From assembly GCA_021736505.1 (NCBI GenBank), contig JAIPFU010000094.1, positions 1 through 6,742 of the forward strand: 6,742 bases of DNA. The letters run 5' to 3'. Source of the DNA: Spirochaetia bacterium (GTDB lineage: Bacteria > Spirochaetota > Spirochaetia > PWKH01). The notes beneath the pieces were generated by a model. That model was not told the origin of the DNA and did not search any database. It saw nothing but the letters and a program-made list of their open reading frames with translations. Positions 1 to 6,600 of this stretch are shown piece by piece. Made by a program: the position numbers and the translations under genes. Each line of letters begins with the position of its first letter. Within the stretch, counting starts at the first letter, position 1.

Positions 1-1067
1 TGGAATATCTCACCATGCCCGCGGACATGCTCGATTCACTGGTTGTCTGGATGACATCCCGGGACAGTACCGTAGATATCTATGGCATTGATGTCCCCTG
101 GACGGCACAATTCGGAAGGGCCGGCTGGGCTGTCCCCTTGAATGACCGCCTTCCCCAACTGGAAGCTGATTTTACCCCGGGAGGACTGGACACCTTCTCC
201 TACAAAGGGCAGCGCCTGGGAGTTCCCTTCTGGAACAGCGTTACCGGTCTCTTCTACCGGAAGGACCTTCTGGAAGAGTATGGCTTCGCTCCCCCGAAGA
301 CCCTTGATGATATGACCGCTATTATTACGGAAATTCAGACCGAACAGCCGGAAATAACTGGATTTCTCTGGCCTGGCGCCCGGGAAGAGTCTCTGGTGAT
401 GTTCTACTCAACTCTGCTGCATGCTTTCGGCGGCACTTACTTGGGAGATGACGGCAGCTACCAGTTCGATTCACCAGCAAGCCGGCGAGCCGTAGAATTC
501 ATGATCAGCAGTATCGATGAAGAACTTTCTCCCCGAGCCGTGACAGGCTGGGAGCGCATGGATATGCGACCGAGATTCGTGGAAGGCAAAGCGCTCTTCT
601 CCTGGGACAATGCGGATATCATCACCTGGCTGGACGACCCTGAACGCTCACAAGTTGCTGGTAAATGGGGGTTTATGCCCTTTCCAAGCCAGGCAAACGG
701 GAATTCAGTCTCCATCAGCGGCGGCTTCGCCTTCTCCATCAACCCCTTCAGCAAAAACATCGATGCAGCGGTAAAGGTTATGGAAGTTATCGCCGGCAAA
801 ACCGTTCAGAAGGGCTTTGCACTAGCCTGGGGACCGGTACAGCACTATAAGGGACTTTATGATGATGCCGAAGTGCAGGAGTACAACCCCAATGCTGAAA
901 AGCTGCAGGCCGTAACGGAGATCGCCATCAACCGGCCTCCCTCAAAGAGTTACACCGAATTATCTTCCATGCTGCAGGAAGAACTCCACGCGGCAATAAC
1001 AGGATCCATCGCAGTTGACAGGGCCTTAGAGAACATGGCAGAGCGGGCGGAGATAATTGACCGGTAG
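1..1067 (+). CDS. Sugar ABC transporter solute-binding protein, 5'-truncated (MalE/ThuE-like, CUT1)
   Basis: This is the C-terminal 354 residues of an extracellular solute-binding protein that delivers a sugar to the two permeases encoded directly downstream. The reading frame is open to the window edge (codons from position 3 read E-Y-L-T before the ATG at 15), so the ATG at 15 is internal. Family members are usually about 400-450 residues, so the signal peptide and the first part of lobe 1 are missing. Visible family traits are the 'VPLNDRLP' segment, the 'RLGVPFWNSVTGLFYRKDLL' hinge/lobe stretch (nt about 216-275), the 'GFLWPGAREE' segment followed by a Gly-rich 'FGGTYL', and 'FSWDNADIITWL' followed by 'GKWGFMPFP'. 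The pattern recalls trehalose/maltose-type binding proteins, but the ligand cannot be assigned. It would act outside the cytoplasmic membrane as a periplasmic protein or lipoprotein. Its end overlaps the next gene by 11 bases. The class call is firm; the substrate is a guess. Confidence 0.92.
   Translation, partial: EYLTMPADMLDSLVVWMTSRDSTVDIYGIDVPWTAQFGRAGWAVPLNDRLPQLEADFTPGGLDTFSYKGQRLGVPFWNSVTGLFYRKDLLEEYGFAPPKTLDDMTAIITEIQTEQPEITGFLWPGAREESLVMFYSTLLHAFGGTYLGDDGSYQFDSPASRRAVEFMISSIDEELSPRAVTGWERMDMRPRFVEGKALFSWDNADIITWLDDPERSQVAGKWGFMPFPSQANGNSVSISGGFAFSINPFSKNIDAAVKVMEVIAGKTVQKGFALAWGPVQHYKGLYDDAEVQEYNPNAEKLQAVTEIAINRPPSKSYTELSSMLQEELHAAITGSIAVDRALENMAERAEIIDR
1048..1052 (+). promoter_or_regulatory. 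Ribosome binding site (CGGAG) for TTG-started permease
   Basis: A CGGAG inside the last codons of the binding-protein gene lies 4 bases before the TTG at 1057. This is rather close, but it is the best Shine-Dalgarno match near the conserved N-terminus of the permease. No ATG is available before the first membrane helix: the first in-frame ATG is at 1111, inside it. Together with the 11-base overlap this suggests translational coupling. Confidence 0.5.
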
Positions 1068-1968
1068 AAAACTGCAGTTCAAAGCATACGAAACGAGGAT
1101 AGGTCTTCTCATGATCCTTCCTGCAGCGGTCGGTCTTATTCTGTTCAACTATTATCCTCTCTTTCAGACCTTCATCTACACCTTTTTCGACCTGGATATG
1201 ACCACAGACTGGCTTCATGCTGAATTTATCGGCCTGCAGAATTACCGGGATGTTATTTTCAGCCGGCAGTTTCTGCAAACCTTCGGCTTCACCCTGGGCT
1301 TCACGGCAGTTACCATAGCCTTGGACCTTACTCTAGGGATGCTCTTTGCCCTCGCGTCCTTCTACGTTATTCCGCCGCTGCGAGGAGTACTCCGCTCAAT
1401 TTTGATCATCCCCTGGGCTATCCCTGAGGTCATTCAGGCTGAATTGTGGCGCTGGATGCTGAACAGCGACGCCGGCCCCATTGGAGACATTCTGGTGCGC
1501 CTTCACATCACGGAGGAGCCGCCGCTGTTTCTTGTCGACAAGTTCCTTGCCATGGGAAGTGTCGTTTTTGCCTACTCCTGGAAGGGGGCGAGCATCACGG
1601 CCTTTTTTCTCATGGGAGGGCTGGCACTAGTTCCCATACAAGTAATGGAATCGGCAAAACTTGACGGTGCACGGGCAATTCGGCGCTTTTTTTCCATTAC
1701 CCTACCCATGATCCTGCCTACGGTTTTCGTGGCTCTGCTCTACCGTTTCCGATCGGCAATTCGCGTATTTGACATCATCTACGGGCTTACTGGCGGCGGC
1801 CCCGGCAGCAGCACCGACACCATGAGCTCCTTCGCCTACAAATACTACTTTCGCTTTGCCCAATTCGGAAGAGGATCAACATACGCCGCAGTCACCTTTA
1901 TTTTGGTTGTTCTGGTGAGTATTTTCTACATACGCCGGGTCAGAAACAGCTTCACCTTCAAGGAGTAG
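1057..1968 (+). CDS. Sugar ABC transporter permease, MalF/UgpA type
   Basis: This is a 303-residue integral membrane protein, one half of the channel of a CUT1 sugar importer. Hydrophobic segments lie at about residues 15-36, 76-98, 108-130, 157-180, 211-232 and 274-292, giving the usual six helices. The cytoplasmic EAA loop that docks the ATPase is clear: E198-S-A200, G204, then I214-x-L216-P217, matching EAA-x3-G-x9-I-x-LP with one A-to-S change. A GGGPG motif at 246-250, followed by a threonine-containing stretch, is typical of MalF-type subunits of this family. The start is TTG. Starting at the ATG at 1111 would remove the conserved Arg-Ile-Gly-Leu-Leu entry to helix 1. It overlaps the binding-protein gene by 11 bases and is followed after 4 bases by its MalG-type partner, so the three genes are surely one operon. 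The substrate is an unspecified sugar or oligosaccharide. Confidence 0.95.
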   Translation: MTGRKLQFKAYETRIGLLMILPAAVGLILFNYYPLFQTFIYTFFDLDMTTDWLHAEFIGLQNYRDVIFSRQFLQTFGFTLGFTAVTIALDLTLGMLFALASFYVIPPLRGVLRSILIIPWAIPEVIQAELWRWMLNSDAGPIGDILVRLHITEEPPLFLVDKFLAMGSVVFAYSWKGASITAFFLMGGLALVPIQVMESAKLDGARAIRRFFSITLPMILPTVFVALLYRFRSAIRVFDIIYGLTGGGPGSSTDTMSSFAYKYYFRFAQFGRGSTYAAVTFILVVLVSIFYIRRVRNSFTFKE

Positions 1969-1972
1969 CAGC

Positions 1973-2854
1973 ATGAAAAGTCAGAACAGGGGGAATATAT
2001 CACCCAACCTCAAGCGCAGAAAAGCAAAACTCCGGCACTCTGTCATCTCCATGATCATTCTTCTTATTATTTCAGTCTGGTGTCTCGCTCCGCTGGCTTG
2101 GGTAGGGATTACCTCAATCAAGCCCCAGGGCACGGAATTTCGGCTTCCCGTATCCTATTGGCCGGATAATCCCACCATGGAAAATTACCGTATCGTTACG
2201 GGAGAGCGCTTCACCATCCAGAAATCCATCATCAACAGCCTGATTGTCTCTTCAGGGGCACTCATCATCGGTCTGACCATTTCTACCTTGGCGGCCTACG
2301 CCATTGCTCGGCTGCGTTTCCGCTTCCGATTCGGCGCCCTGCTGTTTACGCAGATAGGCGGTATGGTCCCACCGATTATTGTAATTGCACCCATTTTTGT
2401 GATGCTCCGCTTCAGCGGGCTGCTGAGAACCTACTGGGCTATGATTCTTCCCAACGCAGCCTTTGACATCCCTCTTTCGACGTGGCTCATCGCAAGCTAC
2501 TTTGCGCGTATTCCCTTTGAACTAGACGAAGCGGCTACCATAGACGGCGCCGGGACGCTGCGCACGATGTTCAGCGTAATTATTCCCGTTGCAGCTCCAG
2601 GTATTTTTACCGCCGGTGTCATTGCATTTCTGGGGACCTGGGGAGAATTCATGCTGGCCATGACTGTTTCCCTGGGACAGAAGGCGATTGAGACAGTGCC
2701 GGTGACGGTTCTCAGCTTGAGTCAGATGTTTGAACTGCAGTGGACCTGGGTTGCCGCTGGAACCATTCTGACGCTGCTCCCGCTGCTCATCGGAGTCCTG
2801 CTGCTCCAAAGGGTCATTGTCCGCGGGCTGACCAGCGGTGCATCAGTCTCCTGA
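1973..2854 (+). CDS. Sugar ABC transporter permease, MalG type
   Basis: This is a 293-residue membrane protein that pairs with the upstream MalF-type subunit. After a basic N-terminus (residues 14-21 are rich in Lys and Arg), hydrophobic segments run at about 23-47, 85-112, 113-136, 140-165, 203-226 and 258-283. The EAA loop is textbook at its start, E186-A-A188-x3-G192, and ends V202-I-I-P205, the form usual in MalG-like proteins. The ATG at 1973 is preceded by AAGGAG (1960-1965) with 7 bases of spacing, and this site lies in the last codons of the preceding gene. No ATP-binding cassette gene follows. The next gene is convergent, so the operon seems to end here. Its ATPase must be encoded upstream or supplied by a shared MsmK/MalK-like protein, an arrangement known for many CUT1 systems. 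Confidence 0.95.
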   Translation: MKSQNRGNISPNLKRRKAKLRHSVISMIILLIISVWCLAPLAWVGITSIKPQGTEFRLPVSYWPDNPTMENYRIVTGERFTIQKSIINSLIVSSGALIIGLTISTLAAYAIARLRFRFRFGALLFTQIGGMVPPIIVIAPIFVMLRFSGLLRTYWAMILPNAAFDIPLSTWLIASYFARIPFELDEAATIDGAGTLRTMFSVIIPVAAPGIFTAGVIAFLGTWGEFMLAMTVSLGQKAIETVPVTVLSLSQMFELQWTWVAAGTILTLLPLLIGVLLLQRVIVRGLTSGASVS

Positions 2855-2882
2855 ACTTAAATTTCTGTCTCTTAAAGCGGTG
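2855..2882. other. 28-base convergent intergenic gap without a recognisable terminator
   Basis: The stop codons of the + strand ABC operon and the - strand URO-D/TRAP operon are separated by only 28 A/T-rich bases. I looked for a GC-rich stem followed by a T-run in either direction and found none; only a 4-base TTAA repeat could pair. Transcription from both sides may therefore run into the opposite gene, or termination may use Rho or a structure inside the coding regions. This is also the point where base composition changes. Confidence 0.5.
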
Positions 2883-4016
2883 TTATGAGCAAATAGAATG
2901 AATATTTTGATATGCTTCCTGCTGTTCTTCCTCTGTTTCGCAATATGTAGCTACAATAAGTTTTAAACCTGGACGCCAAATACGTTCAAGCTCCCGTCTG
3001 ATAACTTCAGGGGAACCGACAATACGAACATGTAGAATAATCCCGCTATCAGCAAAAGCCTCCCCCAATTTCTCAGGAACGTTAGGATCCGGATCAGTTT
3101 GTCCACCCACTGCTCCATCAGCCATAAGCAGCTCTGGTATACTGGTAATGAGATCAGCACGGCCGGACCAGTTCCCACAAGAATGAAAAACAGGTTTACC
3201 AATTGCTTTAGCAACTCGACAAAGCGGATCAAGTGCAAATTTTCGATACGTTTCATCACTAATCATGAGAATATTATCATCACTGAAGCCGATTCCCGAA
3301 AAACACTTGCTTGAAGCAAAGCCATGCCCAGGAAGTGCAAGAGCATCTCCAATGAGCCTTGCTTGATGGGAAATAAATTCAAACTCAAGTTCTGATACCA
3401 ATGATATTAATGAAGCAAGTTCATCCGGATGATCAAATGTTTCAAACATAAAACTGGAAGTATTCAGAATATATGACGAAACAATATTCATGGGCGATTG
3501 AGTATCGGAAAGACTCAGAGGAATCTTCCCTTTTGTTTTTTCAAGGAAATAATCAATCATTTCAAAAACCTTCTTGCCTATTGGGCTTTCTGAAACGCTG
3601 GTCTTAAGATTCTCTTTGGCTTCTTTTGCTGTGGTATATGGCGGATTTACGGCAGGAGCCTGTCTCGATTCCCATATGTAAGGGATACCGAAGGCGCTAG
3701 AAACAACTCCTATTCCATACCAGGGTTCAAGAAAATTTGGAATATCCGCCTTGAATCTCATGCTTTTCTGAAGGGCTGCCAGCTGCAGCTGCAAGGATAG
3801 ACGGTGATCCTGAGAAGCCCATGAATATACTTCCGGAACACGAAATCTTCGATACACAGCCACTCCATCTTCGCCCGCCCAAAAATCAAGTAGTCGTTCA
3901 GATAATGCTGCTTCATAGTCAACATATGCATCAAAATCAAAATCTTTAACTTGTATTGGCTCAACTGCAGTTCCTTGGGAATCTGCCTTTTTATAATCAA
4001 ACACATTATTACTCAT
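2883..4016 (-). CDS. URO-D superfamily protein, probable zinc/corrinoid-type methyltransferase (paralogue 2 of the pair)
   Basis: This is a 377-residue soluble protein with no signal peptide or membrane helix. It belongs to the uroporphyrinogen decarboxylase superfamily, a TIM-barrel fold that includes HemE and the methylcobalamin:thiol methyltransferases MtaA, MtbA and CmuA. Seen motifs are S170-D-T-Q-S-P-M-N-I178, the Gly-rich 'GIGFSDDNILMIS' (241-253) followed by an E-x-Y-x-x-F helix, and H278-S-C280-G281 near the C-terminus with C359 78 residues later. In the methyltransferases, H-x-C and a later Cys bind the zinc that activates the thiol, so this protein keeps all three candidate ligands. 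The HemE N-terminal RQAGRY-type substrate signature is absent, so haem synthesis is unlikely. The start ATG at 4016 has GGAG (4024-4027) 7 bases upstream. The gene follows the related gene at 4035-5138 after 18 bases. The exact methyl donor and acceptor are unknown; the family call is solid and the activity is inferred. Confidence 0.88.
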   Translation of the reverse strand: MSNNVFDYKKADSQGTAVEPIQVKDFDFDAYVDYEAALSERLLDFWAGEDGVAVYRRFRVPEVYSWASQDHRLSLQLQLAALQKSMRFKADIPNFLEPWYGIGVVSSAFGIPYIWESRQAPAVNPPYTTAKEAKENLKTSVSESPIGKKVFEMIDYFLEKTKGKIPLSLSDTQSPMNIVSSYILNTSSFMFETFDHPDELASLISLVSELEFEFISHQARLIGDALALPGHGFASSKCFSGIGFSDDNILMISDETYRKFALDPLCRVAKAIGKPVFHSCGNWSGRADLITSIPELLMADGAVGGQTDPDPNVPEKLGEAFADSGIILHVRIVGSPEVIRRELERIWRPGLKLIVATYCETEEEQQEAYQNIHSICS

Positions 4017-4034
4017 CGAAAAACTCCATGTACT

Positions 4035-5138
4035 TTAGTTAAAACGGCTGCATAGCTCAAGAAACATTTCCACCTGATGATCCGGTACTTCATTCCCTAT
4101 CCCTACACAGGAGATAGAAACAGCTTCACTATCACCCCCAGCGGCGTTATACATATCTTCCAAATCGGTTTTCAATTCGTTTTCTCTAACAACTGCAAGC
4201 TTCACTGGGCTGTACCTGAGGTTTAAATGTATTCCCGGCAGAGCTTCTCGCACACAAGCGATATCTGAACCCGCTCCAACTTCCGCAAATGCTAATCCCT
4301 CAACCTGGGCATATCCCTTCACCACATGCTCCATGGATGTACCACAGTGATGTATTCCATAGGGTTGAAAAAGCAAGGCAAGATTTTTTTCATACGGAAG
4401 AAGAAATTCTTCATACATTTCTTGAGAAATCATATCTACGGTACAATTTGAATGAACATACAGCCCGCTGCCATGTGAATCTTCAATCTTATTATTAGAA
4501 GCAGCCTGTAATACGGCTTTACTAGCGTTGTTTACCGGCAACTTATTTACAATCGAAGTTACACCGCCGGAAATATTTTTTGAAATCGACTTCAGCCGTC
4601 TGCCGATATCTGCGGATAATCCATAAGATGTTTCAAAAATATGAAACGCCAACTCAGGGTTCTGATACATATCAAGAAAAATTTCTTCACCCCGAATATC
4701 AACAGCAATATTCAGGATTCCCTGAAGATTTAGTGCAGACTCTACATAGGAAAAACGATTTTTCAAACGAGTTATTTGTTCTTCCATCTCTTGCCAAAGT
4801 TCATGCTTCCGAATATCCGGTACTCTTAATTCTGCAGCCTGCTCTTCAGGTAAGTTTGCACATACTACTTCCGGAGGATTTGAAGGAGAATAGCGAACTT
4901 CACAGCCGAGTATCTCGGAATAGAGAAAACCGCTGGCTATCAGATCACTCCCTAAAATTGGTCGGTATTCGGGATTTTTCTCCCCCAGCCCCCATGTCCC
5001 AAATTTATCAAATAGAAGCCGCCGCATTTCACGGTCATATTCTAGACGAACAGTTTCATCAAAAAAGAAATTCCTGGAAAAATCTACTTTTCCTTGGGCG
5101 TTCCACCAACTCGGATGAAATGTAATATCATACTCCAT
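4035..5138 (-). CDS. URO-D superfamily protein, probable zinc/corrinoid-type methyltransferase (paralogue 1 of the pair)
   Basis: This is a 367-residue cytoplasmic protein of the same superfamily as its downstream neighbour but clearly a different subgroup. It has an N-terminal region with 'FHPSWWNAQGK', a 'DREMRRLLFDKFG' helix and 'RPILGSDL'. Next come the 'NLQGILNIAVDIRGEEIF' strand and helix (137-154) and 'HSNCTVDMIS' with the following 'YEEFLLPYEK' (229-251 region). H253-H-C255-G256 is the putative zinc site, with C344 in 'SISCVGIG' as the possible third ligand 88 residues later. HemE-type signatures are missing. Proteins of this subgroup are usually annotated only as 'uroporphyrinogen decarboxylase family', and I know of no firm function. 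The start at 5138 has AAAAGGAG (5148-5155) with 9 bases of spacing. The gene lies 28 bases after the TRAP large permease, which suggests it acts on what the transporter brings in. The family is confident; the substrate is not known. Confidence 0.87.
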   Translation of the reverse strand: MEYDITFHPSWWNAQGKVDFSRNFFFDETVRLEYDREMRRLLFDKFGTWGLGEKNPEYRPILGSDLIASGFLYSEILGCEVRYSPSNPPEVVCANLPEEQAAELRVPDIRKHELWQEMEEQITRLKNRFSYVESALNLQGILNIAVDIRGEEIFLDMYQNPELAFHIFETSYGLSADIGRRLKSISKNISGGVTSIVNKLPVNNASKAVLQAASNNKIEDSHGSGLYVHSNCTVDMISQEMYEEFLLPYEKNLALLFQPYGIHHCGTSMEHVVKGYAQVEGLAFAEVGAGSDIACVREALPGIHLNLRYSPVKLAVVRENELKTDLEDMYNAAGGDSEAVSISCVGIGNEVPDHQVEMFLELCSRFN

Positions 5139-5166
5139 ATCAAAAAACTCCTTTTCATATTTTCTC

Positions 5167-6600
5167 TTACGGCATAAGCAAATTCGGTAATGTCATCACA
5201 ATTGAAGGGACGTACGTAATCACCAGAAGGGTCATCAGCATAACGAAAAAGAAGGGCAACATGGATTTAGAAACCTTTTCAATTGGAATTTTAGCTATAG
5301 CACTTCCTATGAATAAGGTACTTCCCACTGGCGGAGTTATAAGCCCAATACCTAAATTCAGAATCATGATTACCCCAAAATGAACAGGATCAACGCCTAG
5401 CTGAATTGCAACAGGAGCTAAAATTGGAGCAAGAATAAGAATATTTGAGGCCATATCCATAAGCATACCCATAACCAGCATAAGAATATTGATAAGAATC
5501 AGTATGATATATTTATTATCTGATAAGGCTAGGAGCCCACGTGCAACCATGGTTGGTATTTGAAGGTATGCAACGACATAACCAAATGCTTTTGCACTTG
5601 CAACCAAAATCATTACTATGGAAAGTGTCTTTATCGCCCTGGTCATGATTTGATAAAAGGAAGAAAAACTAATTTCTTTATAAACAAAAAATGTTACAAA
5701 AAAAGCCCATACTACTGCAATTGCTGCTGATTCAGTTGCTGTAAAGACTCCTCCAATAACACCAAAAACAACAATAAAGACAGTAATTAGTCCCCATATT
5801 GCTCCTTTTGCCGCTATAAGCATCTCTTTTAGAACAAATTTATGATCCTTGGGATAATTTCTCCTGACAGACACAATATAACTATATAGCATGAGTGCTA
5901 AACCGAGAAATATTCCTGGAAGCATACCGCCAAGAAATAATTTTCCAATGGAAACACTCCCTACAGCCATGGCATAAAGAACCATATTGTGACTAGGTGG
6001 TATCAGAATTCCTTGTACTGAGCTTGCCATGGTTACCGAAGCTGAAAAATCTGAATCATATCCCTCTTCTTTCATCATGGGTATCAATATAGATCCAATT
6101 GAAGCTGTATCACCGGCAGAAGAACCGGATATGCCCCCAAAAAACATACTGGCAACAATGTTCACATGGGCAAGTCCTCCGCGAATCCACCCTACAATTG
6201 ATCTGGAGAGACGAATAAGTCTCGTAGATATTCCTCCACAGCCCATAATTTCACCAGCCACCATAAAAAATGGAGCTGCCAATAAGGCATAACTATCTAG
6301 GCCTTTCAGCATATTCTGAGCAACTAAACGAAGGGGCAAGCCTAAATATACTGTAGTAACCATGGCAGCAAAAGTTACTGCATAGGCTATTTGCAAACCA
6401 ATAAAGGTAAAGATGAGGAAAACACCCACTAGCATGAGTGTTGCAGTTACTTTTACATTTCCTGAATAGATCATATCGGCATTCTGTCTCATTCCGATAA
6501 AATAAAAAATTAATATAACCAAAGCCAATACAGCAGTTCCTATTCGATACAGTAACCGTTTTTTGGGATTGACCATCGGCTGCAGCGCATTCCAATTCAT
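5167..6600 (-). CDS. dctM: TRAP transporter large permease, DctM family, with N-terminal extra helix
   Basis: This is a 477-residue polytopic membrane protein, the transport subunit of a tripartite ATP-independent periplasmic importer that uses an ion gradient (commonly Na+) to take up small organic acids and related solutes. Family motifs are plain: 'APFFMVAGEIM' (109-119), 'GGLAHVNIVASMFFGGISGS' (141-160) with the following AGDTAS, 'GILIPPSHN' (197-205), 'GGVFTATESAA' (283-293), 'MGMLMDMA' (377-384), and 'GVDPVHFGVIMILNLGIGL' followed by TPPVG (402-425). The usual DctM start corresponds to about residue 50-56 here, so about 50 residues are extra, with a positively charged lead (K13, K14, R15) and one hydrophobic helix at about 17-37. 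The start is well supported: ATGA overlap with the upstream dctQ stop and AAGGAG 5 bases before the ATG. The solute cannot be read from the permease. It is followed after 28 bases by a URO-D-family gene. Confidence 0.95.
   Translation of the reverse strand: MNWNALQPMVNPKKRLLYRIGTAVLALVILIFYFIGMRQNADMIYSGNVKVTATLMLVGVFLIFTFIGLQIAYAVTFAAMVTTVYLGLPLRLVAQNMLKGLDSYALLAAPFFMVAGEIMGCGGISTRLIRLSRSIVGWIRGGLAHVNIVASMFFGGISGSSAGDTASIGSILIPMMKEEGYDSDFSASVTMASSVQGILIPPSHNMVLYAMAVGSVSIGKLFLGGMLPGIFLGLALMLYSYIVSVRRNYPKDHKFVLKEMLIAAKGAIWGLITVFIVVFGVIGGVFTATESAAIAVVWAFFVTFFVYKEISFSSFYQIMTRAIKTLSIVMILVASAKAFGYVVAYLQIPTMVARGLLALSDNKYIILILINILMLVMGMLMDMASNILILAPILAPVAIQLGVDPVHFGVIMILNLGIGLITPPVGSTLFIGSAIAKIPIEKVSKSMLPFFFVMLMTLLVITYVPSIVMTLPNLLMP

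Noticed and set aside
15..17. ATG at 15 as the true start of the binding protein.
   Set aside because: The frame is open upstream to the window edge, no ribosome binding site precedes it, and a signal peptide would be missing. It is an internal methionine of a truncated gene.
928..1278. A 116-codon open frame on the - strand across the binding-protein/permease junction.
   Set aside because: It lies opposite two well-supported genes, shows no motif, and its Cys/Arg/Pro-rich end looks like a reverse-frame artefact.
3780..3791. A perfect 12-base palindrome CAGCTGCAGCTG, considered as an operator or recombination site.
   Set aside because: It falls in mid-gene and simply encodes an alternating Leu-Gln stretch (residues 75-79 region) of the URO-D protein. 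There is no second copy or promoter nearby.
4580..5125. A 181-codon open frame on the + strand opposite the first URO-D gene.
   Set aside because: It is antisense to a gene with clear family motifs, and its translation has no recognisable domain and an unusual composition. It is a shadow frame.
2883..5138. Annotating either URO-D-family gene as hemE, the haem-pathway uroporphyrinogen decarboxylase.
   Set aside because: Both lack the RQAGRY-type N-terminal signature of HemE and have a C-terminal H-x-C-G with a later Cys, as in the methyltransferase branch. The 'SRQAP' at residues 117-121 of the downstream protein is in the wrong place and context.
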